DNA of 64,000 nucleotides from Stakelama portus (GTDB lineage Bacteria > Pseudomonadota > Alphaproteobacteria > Sphingomonadales > Sphingomonadaceae), in assembly GCF_003171655.1 (NCBI RefSeq), contig NZ_QFZL01000009.1:1-64000 (forward strand), written 5' to 3'. The notes beneath the pieces are model-generated. The model was given only the letters and a program-made list of their open reading frames with translations. It was not told the DNA's origin and did not search any database. Below, in pieces: positions 18,172 through 25,636 of this stretch. The position numbers and the translations under genes were made by a program. The stretch's first letter is position 1, and every line of letters begins with the position of its first letter.

Positions 18172-18759
18172 TCAGCCTTCGATCTGATAATGGATCGGCT
18201 TGAAGCTGCCCCCGTTCGACGCATAGGCCGAACAGGCCGTCAGGCCGATCACCAGATCGCGCTGCGCGCGCAGGCGGATGAAATCGCCCGGCGCGCTGGT
18301 CGGCGGCAACACTTCCAGCCTTCCGGTCGCGCCATCGACCGGCACATTCATGAAGACATTGAACGCCACCGGAATCGCATCGGCTTCGACGCCATACGGC
18401 GCCAGCGCCTCGGCAAGATTGCCGAAACAGCCGCGATGGACCGGATGCTCGGGATAGAAATGGCGGAACGTCGCTTCGCTGCACGGCGTCAGCAGGAAAT
18501 CGTGCCGACCGACGCTGTCCTCGACGATTTCGAGCAGCGGGTTCGATCGGTTCGACCAGAGCGTGTTGCCGGTCGTCAGCGAAATCGTCTCTTCATAATC
18601 GAAGGTGCGCCCGTTCGAGATGACTTCGCGCACATCGTCCGCAGCAAAGGCGAGCAAGTCGCTGACCTGTGTTCCTTGCGGATCGATCACCTTCAGCACC
18701 TGTCCGGTTTTCAGCGCAAAGGCGGCGCCGCTGCGTGGCGCTATTTCGACCACGCTCAT
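18172..18759 (-). CDS. DUF1989 family protein
   Basis: This 195-residue protein belongs to the DUF1989 / urea carboxylase-associated family, with QVSDLLAFAADD, a TLWSNRSNPLLEIVEDSVGRHD block, CSEATFRHFYP, AFNVFMNVPV and a C-terminal LTACSAYASNGGSFKPI segment. Two members of this family (CgdA and CgdB) are known as carboxyguanidine deiminase subunits. The conserved Cys and His may bind a metal. The ATG at 18759 overlaps the stop of the upstream gene by four bases, so it is coupled to a YqcI/YcgG protein. The substrate is unknown; there is no urea carboxylase or allophanate hydrolase nearby. It is convergent with oxyR. Confidence 0.85.
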   Translation of the reverse strand: MSVVEIAPRSGAAFALKTGQVLKVIDPQGTQVSDLLAFAADDVREVISNGRTFDYEETISLTTGNTLWSNRSNPLLEIVEDSVGRHDFLLTPCSEATFRHFYPEHPVHRGCFGNLAEALAPYGVEADAIPVAFNVFMNVPVDGATGRLEVLPPTSAPGDFIRLRAQRDLVIGLTACSAYASNGGSFKPIHYQIEG

Positions 18760-19436
18760 GCGCGCGGGTCCCGGAACGGGCATTTCCAGTCATCGGTGAC
18801 CACCCGGCCGCTATATTGCCGCGCCTCGCTCGCTTCGCCATGCCGCGCGAGCATCGGATTGGTGTCGCCGGCAAGCGCGACGTCGCGCTCGAGAATGCGA
18901 TCGCGCATCCGCTCATATTTGCCTTGCTCGCGCAGCTGCTCGAACTGCTCGTGCAAATTGAAGACCATGGTCGGTCGCGGAAAGCGCCGCGCCGGTCGCG
19001 ATGCATTGGGATGCAGACCGACGACGAAGAACGCCTCTCCGCCGAAACTCAACGAGAAATGCGGGTCCTCAGGATTGGCGCTGACATCGGCGTCATAATC
19101 CTGCCCCAGCCAGGCGTCCTTGTCGGCAAAGGATTGAATGCGCCGCCACATCACCTGTTCGAATTCGCGCTCGCTCAGCGTCAGCGGCTGTTCGAACACG
19201 ACTGCCAGACTGCGAAACCCCTGCGGGTCCTTGCGATAGGCATGCGCCCAGTCGAGCAGCGCCGCATGAATCTCCAGATCGTTCCACCCGCTTTGCATGT
19301 CGCGCGCGGTAACGACTCGCAAATTGCCTCGCGCCAGCGCCGCTTTCGCTCCGACACAGGGGAATTCGGGTGTTTCGATGATGCCGCGCAGCTCGTCTTC
19401 GAGTGCGCTGGTCCTTGGTGCCGCCAGTGTCTCCAT
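18756..19436 (-). CDS. YqcI/YcgG family protein, GntA-like haem N-hydroxylase homologue
   Basis: This 226-residue protein shows the two family hallmarks: FPCVGAKAAL near residue 25 and a C-terminal KCPFRDP. Between them lie aromatic-rich WRRIQSF and PHFSLSFGGEAFFVVGLHP segments. Characterised relatives (GntA of guanitoxin synthesis and related arginine-type enzymes) are haem-dependent N-hydroxylases of guanidino groups. A haem ligand cannot be named with certainty from sequence alone. It is the first gene of a two-gene operon with a DUF1989 protein, so both may act on one guanidino or amidino compound. Confidence 0.8.
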   Translation of the reverse strand: METLAAPRTSALEDELRGIIETPEFPCVGAKAALARGNLRVVTARDMQSGWNDLEIHAALLDWAHAYRKDPQGFRSLAVVFEQPLTLSEREFEQVMWRRIQSFADKDAWLGQDYDADVSANPEDPHFSLSFGGEAFFVVGLHPNASRPARRFPRPTMVFNLHEQFEQLREQGKYERMRDRILERDVALAGDTNPMLARHGEASEARQYSGRVVTDDWKCPFRDPRA

Positions 19437-19490
19437 GCCGCTACAACTCGCGACGAGAGAAATTGGTCCAGCTATCGAATGCTATTTATA

Positions 19491-19511
19491 CAATGGCTTA
19501 GCGCGCCATTG
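19491..19511. promoter_or_regulatory. inverted repeat upstream of the YqcI/YcgG gene
   Basis: CAATGGC and GCCATTG flank a seven-base spacer about 55 bases before the minus-strand start. A TATAAAT (minus strand, 19490..19484) next to it could be a -10 element, so this may be an operator. It could equally be a weak hairpin at the end of the FG-GAP gene. Confidence 0.35.
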
Positions 19512-19523
19512 TTGCGGCGTGAC

Positions 19524-20639
19524 CTATTCGTCCGCCAGTCCCAGCAGGATGTTGTTCGAAGACCCCGAATTGGCCAGCACGATATCCGCCCGACCGTCGC
19601 CATTCATGTCGCCGACCGCGACGCCATAGGTGTCCGCCTCCCCGCCAGGAAGCGTTTCGCGCGTGAAGTTTCCCCTACCGTCGTTGCGCAAAAGGCGGTT
19701 CTCCCCTTCCGTGCCGACCACCAGATCGACGTCTCCGTCCCCATCCATGTCGGCCGCTGCAATCGCCATGACGACATCACCGCTGGCGACCTGCACTTTG
19801 TGCGGCGATCCAAAACCGGATGACTCCTGCCGATACATCAGAACGCTCCCGTCGGGGCCGATCAGCAATATGTCGGGGCGTCCGTCACCATCGAAATCGG
19901 CGACAGCGGTTTTCCGGTGATCGCCCTCGCTGTCCGAAAGCGGTTCGGCAGCAAAATTACCGGCACCGTCGTTACGCATGATCGCGCTGATGCCCCGGTC
20001 GCGACGAGCGAGCACGAGATCATTATCGCCATCGCCGTCGAGATCGGCGGCCGCGATCGCCGTGGTACCGAAACCCGAATCGGGCAGTTCCACGCCATTG
20101 CCGAAGCCGCCTTTACCGTCGCCGCGATATACGCGATCCGGGCCGCGCCGGGTTGCGATGGCAAGATCGAGGACCCCGTCCCCATCCGCATCGAACAGCA
20201 ATGCCGACCGGGCATGCCCGATGCTGTCAGGGACCGCGCCATGGGCCTGCAAATGTCCGGCTCCATCGTTCAGGAACACCAGTGCGGGCAACTGGTCGCG
20301 CACTACCACCACGTCCGGATCGCCATCCCCGTCGAGATCGCCCGGCCGGATCGTATAGCTCGCCGACAGAAAGTCCCCGATCGGCAACGCTTCCAGCATC
20401 CGGCCATTGCCGCGATTGAGGAACAGGTAGTCCTGCTGCGCCCAGTGCCGCCCGTTGGCGGCGAGGATGTCGAGATCGCCGTCGCCATCCATATCCGCCA
20501 GCGTGACATCCGCCGTCAGACTGTTTTCGCTGTCGAAAATCCCGAACGGGAACTCCCGCATCGGTGCCTGCTGTTCCTGCGCGATCGCCGGACAGGAAGC
20601 GAGCAGCAACGGAATGATCAGCGGCTGGATTGCTTTCAT
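19524..20639 (-). CDS. exported FG-GAP/VCBS repeat protein
   Basis: This 371-residue secreted or periplasmic protein has a signal peptide (MKAIQPLIIPLLLASC, cleavage near AIAQ; a Cys after LLAS could make it a lipoprotein). Its mature part is about seven repeats, each with a DxDGDGDxD calcium-binding loop (for example DMDGDGDLD, DLDGDGDPD, DADGDGVLD). This pattern is typical of an FG-GAP beta-propeller. The ATG is one base from the moaE stop, so it is likely co-transcribed with pgsA-moaD-moaE. Its role is unknown. Confidence 0.85.
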   Translation of the reverse strand: MKAIQPLIIPLLLASCPAIAQEQQAPMREFPFGIFDSENSLTADVTLADMDGDGDLDILAANGRHWAQQDYLFLNRGNGRMLEALPIGDFLSASYTIRPGDLDGDGDPDVVVVRDQLPALVFLNDGAGHLQAHGAVPDSIGHARSALLFDADGDGVLDLAIATRRGPDRVYRGDGKGGFGNGVELPDSGFGTTAIAAADLDGDGDNDLVLARRDRGISAIMRNDGAGNFAAEPLSDSEGDHRKTAVADFDGDGRPDILLIGPDGSVLMYRQESSGFGSPHKVQVASGDVVMAIAAADMDGDGDVDLVVGTEGENRLLRNDGRGNFTRETLPGGEADTYGVAVGDMNGDGRADIVLANSGSSNNILLGLADE

Positions 20640-20640
20640 C

Positions 20641-21078
20641 TCACTCCCATCGCCCCGCAGCATCGGCGTCGCTGCCGCGCGCGTCGACCCAGCGGCTTTC
20701 GCTGCCCAGTTTTTCACGTTTCCAGAACGGCGCGTCGGTCTTCAGCCGGTCGATCAGATAGGCACAGCTTTCCAGCGCTTCGCGGCGGTGGCTGGCAGCG
20801 GTGCCGACAAAGACGATCCGGTCGCCCGGCACCATCGGCCCGACGCGATGGACGATCGTCACCCCCATCAGATCCCATCGCGCCAGCGCCGCCTCGGCAA
20901 TGCCGACCAGCGCCGCCTCGGTCATGCCCGGATAATGTTCCAGCATCAGTTCCGTTACGCCATCATCGCCGCGCACCACGCCGGTAAAGGTGGCGACGCC
21001 CCCTGCCCCGCGCTCTTCAAGGGCGGCAACCTCGACGCCGAGTTCGATCGGCGCGGGCTGAACCGAAACGCGGATCAT
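20641..21078 (-). CDS. moaE: molybdopterin synthase catalytic subunit MoaE
   Basis: This 145-residue subunit shows FTGVVRGDD, LEHYPGM, RVGPMVPGD and GTAASHRREAL, then the active-site lysine region LKTDAPFWKRE. Together with MoaD it inserts the dithiolene sulfurs into precursor Z. The ATG at 21078 overlaps the moaD stop by four bases. No other molybdenum cofactor genes are in the window. Confidence 0.94.
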   Translation of the reverse strand: MIRVSVQPAPIELGVEVAALEERGAGGVATFTGVVRGDDGVTELMLEHYPGMTEAALVGIAEAALARWDLMGVTIVHRVGPMVPGDRIVFVGTAASHRREALESCAYLIDRLKTDAPFWKREKLGSESRWVDARGSDADAAGRWE

Positions 21079-21332
21079 CCGCCGGTCACCGGGGGGAAAA
21101 TCGCGACTTCCCGCGCGGCACCCAGTTCGGCATCGAGCGGTACGAAATTCTGGTCGATCGCGGCGCGCAGCCTGCCCATGTCTTCCAGCGCCTGCGCATG
21201 GCCGTCGCTGCGTTCGCGCAGCCAGACGATGAGATCGGACACCGTCCGGACGCTTTCGGGCGGATCGACACTTTCCTCGCCGCACCCCACGGATTCGCGC
21301 ACCCAGGCAAAATAGAGGACGGCGATCGCCAT
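21075..21332 (-). CDS. moaD: molybdopterin synthase sulfur carrier subunit MoaD
   Basis: This 85-residue ubiquitin-like protein ends in FPPVTGG, the di-glycine tail that carries the thiocarboxylate. The interior LYFAWVRE and NFVPLD match MoaD. Its start overlaps the pgsA stop (TGATG) and its stop overlaps the moaE start, so the three genes are tightly coupled. Confidence 0.93.
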   Translation of the reverse strand: MAIAVLYFAWVRESVGCGEESVDPPESVRTVSDLIVWLRERSDGHAQALEDMGRLRAAIDQNFVPLDAELGAAREVAIFPPVTGG

Positions 21333-21886
21333 CAGCTGTCCATATGCTTCAGGCCGACACGCAGATAATCCCAGCCGGTAATCATGGTCAGCGCCGCAGC
21401 ACCCCAAAGCGCAGCGATGCCGACCGTGTCGAGCCAGCCATAGGCCGGCAGCGCAGGGACGAGAATCAGCGCCCCCAGCGCCATCAGCTGCAGCGTCGTT
21501 TTCCATTTGGCGAGTTTCGACACCGGCATCGACACCTGAAGCTGCGCCAGAAATTCGCGCAGGCCCGACACCATGATCTCGCGCATCAGAATGATCAGTC
21601 CCGCGATCACATGCCAGTCATGGATCACGCCCTTGGCCGTCAGCAGCACGATCACCGATGCGACCATGATCTTGTCGGCAATGGGATCGAGAAACGCACC
21701 CAGCCGCGACACCAGCCCCTGCGCGCGCGCCAGATAGCCGTCGAGGAAATCGGTGACTGCGATCAACGCGTAAACACCAAAGGCGATCGCATATCCCAGT
21801 CGCCATTCCGGCCACCAGAGAAAGAAGATCAACAGCGGCACCGTGAAGATGCGCGAGAGCGTGAGCAGGTTGGGCAGAGTCAGCAT
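21332..21886 (-). CDS. pgsA: CDP-diacylglycerol-glycerol-3-phosphate phosphatidyltransferase PgsA
   Basis: This 184-residue membrane enzyme makes phosphatidylglycerophosphate. The CDP-alcohol phosphotransferase signature DG-x2-AR-x8-G-x3-D-x3-D is complete (DGYLARAQGLVSRLGAFLDP continuing IADK). It starts MLTLPNLLTLSRI and has about five membrane helices. I prefer ATG 21886, eight bases after TAGGAAC, to a GTG at 21904. It heads the operon with moaD and moaE. Confidence 0.93.
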   Translation of the reverse strand: MLTLPNLLTLSRIFTVPLLIFFLWWPEWRLGYAIAFGVYALIAVTDFLDGYLARAQGLVSRLGAFLDPIADKIMVASVIVLLTAKGVIHDWHVIAGLIILMREIMVSGLREFLAQLQVSMPVSKLAKWKTTLQLMALGALILVPALPAYGWLDTVGIAALWGAAALTMITGWDYLRVGLKHMDS

Positions 21887-22014
21887 CGCGAGCGTTCCTA
21901 GCACCGCCGATCCCGGAGCGGGAGGGGGCTAGGTGATATAAGCAATTGATACGGCTGGCACGCCTCGGCTATGGCGCTGGCATTATTTGCTGACCAGCAG
22001 GGGTCGTTCTTCGC

Positions 22015-23304
22015 ATGATTCACGCCGTCGGGCTCCTCAAGGAACGGCGTTTCCTGCCTCTTTTCCTCACCCAGTCGCTCGGCGCATTCAACGACAATCT
22101 GTTCAAGAATGCGCTGGTCTTCTTTGCGACCTATCACATCTATAATTCGATCGATGCCGAAACGCGCTTCAGCGCGATCGCGACGGGCATCTTCATCCTG
22201 CCCTATTTCCTGTTCTCCGCGCTCGCCGGCCAGCTGGCCGACGGATATGACAAGGCGCGGATCATGCGGATCATCAAGGCGGCGGAAATCGGCATCATGT
22301 CGGTCGGCGCCTTCGGCATCTTTACCGCGCATATCGAACTGATGCTGCTCGCGCTGTTCGGGATGGGCGTGCATTCGGCCTTTTTCGGGCCGATCAAATA
22401 TTCGGTGCTGCCGCAACATCTGCGCGACGACGAAGTGCTGGGCGGAACCGGCCTGATCGAAGCGGGTACCTATATCGCGATTCTGGGCGGCACGATCGCG
22501 GGCGGATGGGTCAGCCCCTATGTGGCGGCCGCCTCGGTGATTTCGATCGCGGTGATCGGCTGGTTCGCGTCGCTCCAGATCCCGTCGGCGCCGCCGCTCA
22601 CCAAACTCAAGATCGATTTCAACATCTTCCGCTCCTCCTATCGGCTGATCGCGACGACATTGCGCATCCGCCGAGTCGCGCTCGCGATTCTGGCGATGAG
22701 CATCTTCTGGACGGTCGCGGCGATCCTGGGCGTGCTCTTCCCGCCGCTGGTGAAGAATATTTTTCACGCGCAAAAGGACGTCGCCAGCGTCTTCCTGGCG
22801 ATCTTCTCGGTCGGCATCGCGATCGGATCGGTGATCATCAACCGCCTGCTCAAGGGCGAAGTGTCGGCCAAATACGGCCCGGCTTCGGTGCTGGTGATGG
22901 CTGCTTTTGTCGTCGATTTCTATTTCGCCGCCGAAGGCTGGCATGTGCCCGACAGCCGCGCGCTGTTCGATACCGCCGAATTCCTCGCTCTGCCCGGCAC
23001 GTGGCACATCCTGTTCGATCTGGCGATGATCGCGATCACCGGCGGCATGTTCGTGGTGCCGCTCTATGCCTTTCTCACCACCACGGTCGACAAGTCGCAA
23101 ACGTCGCGCACCGTTGCGGCGAACAATATTCTCAGTTCGGGTGCGATGGTGGTCGGCTCGGTCGGTATCTATCTGGTGGTAGAGGCCGGAATCTCGGTGC
23201 TCGGCGGTCTGTGGGTGGTGTTCGCACTGTGCATCGCATCGGCCTGGACGGCGTGGATGCTGCACAAGGCCGGCGATGCCCCGGCCCGTCCGACAGAGGG
23301 CTGA
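22015..23304 (+). CDS. MFS transporter, LplT-like
   Basis: This 429-residue protein has about twelve membrane spans. The N-terminus LTQSLGAFNDNLFKNAL is typical of the lysophospholipid transporter LplT group and of the MFS domain in MFS/acyltransferase fusions. LADGYDKARIMRI is the MFS loop-2 motif. No acyltransferase or acyl-ACP synthetase is attached here, so it is a stand-alone carrier. Transport of lysophospholipid is inference. It is divergent from pgsA, which also concerns phospholipids. Confidence 0.85.
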   Translation: MIHAVGLLKERRFLPLFLTQSLGAFNDNLFKNALVFFATYHIYNSIDAETRFSAIATGIFILPYFLFSALAGQLADGYDKARIMRIIKAAEIGIMSVGAFGIFTAHIELMLLALFGMGVHSAFFGPIKYSVLPQHLRDDEVLGGTGLIEAGTYIAILGGTIAGGWVSPYVAAASVISIAVIGWFASLQIPSAPPLTKLKIDFNIFRSSYRLIATTLRIRRVALAILAMSIFWTVAAILGVLFPPLVKNIFHAQKDVASVFLAIFSVGIAIGSVIINRLLKGEVSAKYGPASVLVMAAFVVDFYFAAEGWHVPDSRALFDTAEFLALPGTWHILFDLAMIAITGGMFVVPLYAFLTTTVDKSQTSRTVAANNILSSGAMVVGSVGIYLVVEAGISVLGGLWVVFALCIASAWTAWMLHKAGDAPARPTEG

Positions 23305-23314
23305 GCGCGCCGGT

Positions 23315-23485
23315 TCAGGCGATAAAGGTATAGAAGCAGACGAAGAAGGCCGTGAAGCTGAGCAGGAACAGCTTCACGTCGCTGTCCTCGCGTGTCCGGC
23401 GTCTTTCGATGACGGCAGTCCGCATCGTGCTGCGGAACGGATGGCCCCTGCGGCCGTCGGCGATGCGAAGCTGCTGACTGGTCAT
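23315..23485 (-). CDS. 56-residue single-span membrane protein, CtrA-box promoter
   Basis: This short gene reads MTSQQLRIADGRRGHPFRS, a basic stretch (VIERRRTREDSDVK), then a single C-terminal membrane helix (LFLLSFTAFFVCFYTFIA) and a TGA. The organisation, an amphipathic basic N-terminus with a tail anchor, and clean codon use support a real gene although it is only 57 codons. Two CtrA-type sites lie just upstream. The family is not recognised; a role in the cell cycle or at a cell pole is only suggested by the promoter. Confidence 0.65.
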   Translation of the reverse strand: MTSQQLRIADGRRGHPFRSTMRTAVIERRRTREDSDVKLFLLSFTAFFVCFYTFIA

Positions 23486-23494
23486 ATCGCAACG

Positions 23495-23549
23495 TTAACG
23501 CGTTGTTTACGATTATGGCCACTGCGCAAGATGGTTAACCCGCGTTTAA
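23495..23549 (-). promoter_or_regulatory. two CtrA binding-site candidates
   Basis: TTAA-N7-TTAA at 23535..23549 is a perfect CtrA box. TTAA-N7-TTTA at 23495..23509 is a near match. They lie 10 and 50 bases upstream of the start of the small membrane-protein gene, where the alphaproteobacterial cell-cycle regulator CtrA could repress or activate it. No other TTAA-N7-TTAA was noticed in the window. Confidence 0.6.
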
Positions 23550-23650
23550 TTTCGGGACGCGGGTGACGCGCGCCCCGGAATCGGACGGGCGCAACGGCAC
23601 AGCCACCGCGCGGGTGGCGCGGCACTATGGCCATGAAAATGTGGGGGTTC

Positions 23651-23726
23651 TGGTGGAGCCGAGGGGAATCGAACCCCTGACCTCTGCAGTGCGATTGCAG
23701 CGCTCTCCCATCTGAGCTACGGCCCC
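23651..23726 (-). tRNA. tRNA-Ala (anticodon CGC)
   Basis: A 76-base cloverleaf is read on the minus strand: acceptor GGGGCCG pairs with CGGCTCC (one G-T), the D-arm carries AGCTCAGATGGGAGAGC, the anticodon stem is CTGCA / TGCAG with loop ATCGCAC, and the T-arm has GGTTCGATTCC. The anticodon CGC reads the alanine codon GCG, which is abundant in this genome. The 3' CCA is encoded. Confidence 0.96.
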
Positions 23727-23913
23727 GCCACGATCCGGCCGACGCCGGAAGGCGCTCCCCTTAGCGGCGTCTCACGCGCGATGCAACTGCTCTGCGCATG
23801 CCGATCGGCACTTGTTCGACGCGGCCTCCGCCTCTCGCGTAAAAACCTCGCAAAAACGTCGATACATTTCCCGGACATGCCGGGCAAACCGCCCCCGCAT
23901 GGGCGGCAGAAAC

Positions 23914-23946
23914 GAAAAGGAGCCCGGACATTGTGCCCGAGCCCCC
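23914..23946 (-). terminator. terminator after the alpha/beta hydrolase gene
   Basis: On the minus strand an 11-base stem, complete when three G-U pairs are allowed, with a five-base loop is followed by TTTT. It lies 38 bases after the hydrolase stop. Confidence 0.6.
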
Positions 23947-23983
23947 TTGCGTTCGATCCGCGGCGTTGCGGATTGCGTGCGGA

Positions 23984-24943
23984 TCAATCGAGGAAATTCG
24001 CCATCGCCTCCAGAAACGCATCGCGATTGTCGAGCATCAGAAAGTGATAGGCGCCGGGGATCGCGATCATTTCGGCCTGCGAACCGGCGAATTGCGGTTC
24101 CCACACCGCCGCGGCCTCTGCCTCGCCCATTCCGGCGGCATAGACGACCGTGAAGGGCATGGTGATCGCCGCGATCTCGCCGCGAAGATCCATGGTCATG
24201 TCTTCATACAGCGCCTGGGCGACGACACGGGTATCGGCCTGCATCGACCAGTTGGCGACCTTGATCCGTCCCTCCGGCGTCATCGACAAATTGCCGCCCG
24301 GATCGCTGGTCACCGGAGTTTGCGCCGCTGCACGCACCGTTTCATATTGCGCGATCATCATGTCGCGCATCTGCGCCGCGCGCGGTTCGATGCTGGCGAC
24401 GTCGGGTGCGCCCATCACGACACCGAAAAAGGGCATGGCGTCGACCACCAGGATCCGGCCGATCAGATCGGGATGCGTCAGCGCCAGCTTCATCGCGACA
24501 AGGCCACCCATCGAATGGCCGATCACTGCCGGCTTTTCGATATTATTGTCGCGGATATAGGCGGCGATGTCGGCGACGATGCCGTCGATCACGCCGGGTT
24601 CCAGATTGGCGCCGGGCGCACCGCCGGCGAAACCATTCACCTGAACCAGCGCGACCGGATGGTCCTGAGCCACGGCTTCCCAGCTGCCGTCCCACACCGC
24701 GCGGGGTGAGGACAGGCCGGGGATGAAGATCACCGTCTGGCCGCTCTGCGCGCCCCTGGTGACGATGGAAATATGATCCATCCGGACTTCGGCGTCCTGA
24801 GCTGCCATCGCTGTCGCTGCGGCAGGCGCCGTCGCCGGCCCGGTTTCGGCGCGAGTGGCGCCGGCATAGATCAGCATGGCTACGGCCAGGCCGATGCTGA
24901 GGAACAGGTCGCGCTTACGCGCCGGGCAATGCGTACGCATCAT
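23984..24943 (-). CDS. exported alpha/beta hydrolase
   Basis: This 319-residue hydrolase has an N-terminal signal or anchor (about residues 12-32, GLAVAMLIYAG, cleavage near ATRAE). The fold shows an FIPGLSSP oxyanion region and a nucleophile elbow GHSMGG, with a late Asp and a His in GAYHFLM to complete the triad. The ATG at 24943 overlaps the stop of the HTH gene by four bases, after AGGAG. The substrate is unknown. It is the last gene of a three-gene operon with a membrane protein and an XRE regulator. Confidence 0.85.
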   Translation of the reverse strand: MMRTHCPARKRDLFLSIGLAVAMLIYAGATRAETGPATAPAAATAMAAQDAEVRMDHISIVTRGAQSGQTVIFIPGLSSPRAVWDGSWEAVAQDHPVALVQVNGFAGGAPGANLEPGVIDGIVADIAAYIRDNNIEKPAVIGHSMGGLVAMKLALTHPDLIGRILVVDAMPFFGVVMGAPDVASIEPRAAQMRDMMIAQYETVRAAAQTPVTSDPGGNLSMTPEGRIKVANWSMQADTRVVAQALYEDMTMDLRGEIAAITMPFTVVYAAGMGEAEAAAVWEPQFAGSQAEMIAIPGAYHFLMLDNRDAFLEAMANFLD

Positions 24944-25146
24944 GCATTCTCCTTGGAAGGATTGGAAAAAATCTCTTCGATCGTCAGATCGAACACATCG
25001 GAAATCTTGAAGGCGAGCGGCAGCGAGGGATCGTATCGGCCGGTCTCGATCGCATTCACGCTCTGGCGCGATACTTCGAGCAATTCGGCGAGATGCTGCT
25101 GGCTCCATTTGCGTTCGGCGCGGAGCACGCGGAGGCGGTTGTTCAT
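24940..25146 (-). CDS. XRE-family helix-turn-helix regulator
   Basis: This 68-residue protein is a single Cro/CI-type HTH: NRLRVLRAERKWSQQHLAELL, then VSRQSVNAIETGRYDPSLPLA and ISDVFDLTIEEIF. Such short regulators usually control their own operon. Both ends overlap neighbours by four bases. It resembles YozG-type regulators paired with small membrane proteins. Confidence 0.9.
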   Translation of the reverse strand: MNNRLRVLRAERKWSQQHLAELLEVSRQSVNAIETGRYDPSLPLAFKISDVFDLTIEEIFSNPSKENA

Positions 25147-25553
25147 TCCCCACCCCCCACGCGACTGTCACGCCAGGTCAGGAAGCACTGGAACAGGCCC
25201 CAGGACATCGCCCAGATGGGAAAGCCCCAGAAGACGTCCACCTTCCCCACCAGATCGTTATATTGGAGGAAGCCGAGGACGGTGGAGACCGAGAGGACCA
25301 CGCCGATCCCGAACAGCATCGCCGAAACGATCCGCTGCCGGACGAATTCGTCGGTTTCCTCGATCAGATACAGCCCCATCACGACCATCGCGATGATGAC
25401 CGGCAGTGCCGGCAGCACCGACAGGATGATCAGCGGGACGCCGGTAGGCTCATAGGTGTTGGTCGCCCAGACACAGGCGAACAGGATACCGACATAGGCC
25501 AGCATCGAGGAAAGGAAGCGCCGCTGGTAGCGCTTGGCGGCTTGAGTACGCAT
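25143..25553 (-). CDS. small membrane protein paired with an XRE regulator
   Basis: This 136-residue protein has four predicted membrane spans (ILFACVWATN, LIILSVLPALPVIIAMVVMG, SAMLFGIGVVLSVSTVLG, IWAMSWGLFQCFL). A conserved YLIEETDEFVRQR loop lies between the second and third spans. The start at 25553 has GGGAG seven bases upstream, preferred to 25580. It is the first gene of the operon. A membrane sensor that controls the XRE protein is possible but unproven. Confidence 0.8.
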   Translation of the reverse strand: MRTQAAKRYQRRFLSSMLAYVGILFACVWATNTYEPTGVPLIILSVLPALPVIIAMVVMGLYLIEETDEFVRQRIVSAMLFGIGVVLSVSTVLGFLQYNDLVGKVDVFWGFPIWAMSWGLFQCFLTWRDSRVGGGE

Positions 25554-25636
25554 TGGAAAGCTCCCTTGTTCAAATGACAAGTGAGCTTTACGCCGATTCG
25601 CATCGACGTGTCAACTACCCTTTCCATTTTGCTGCG

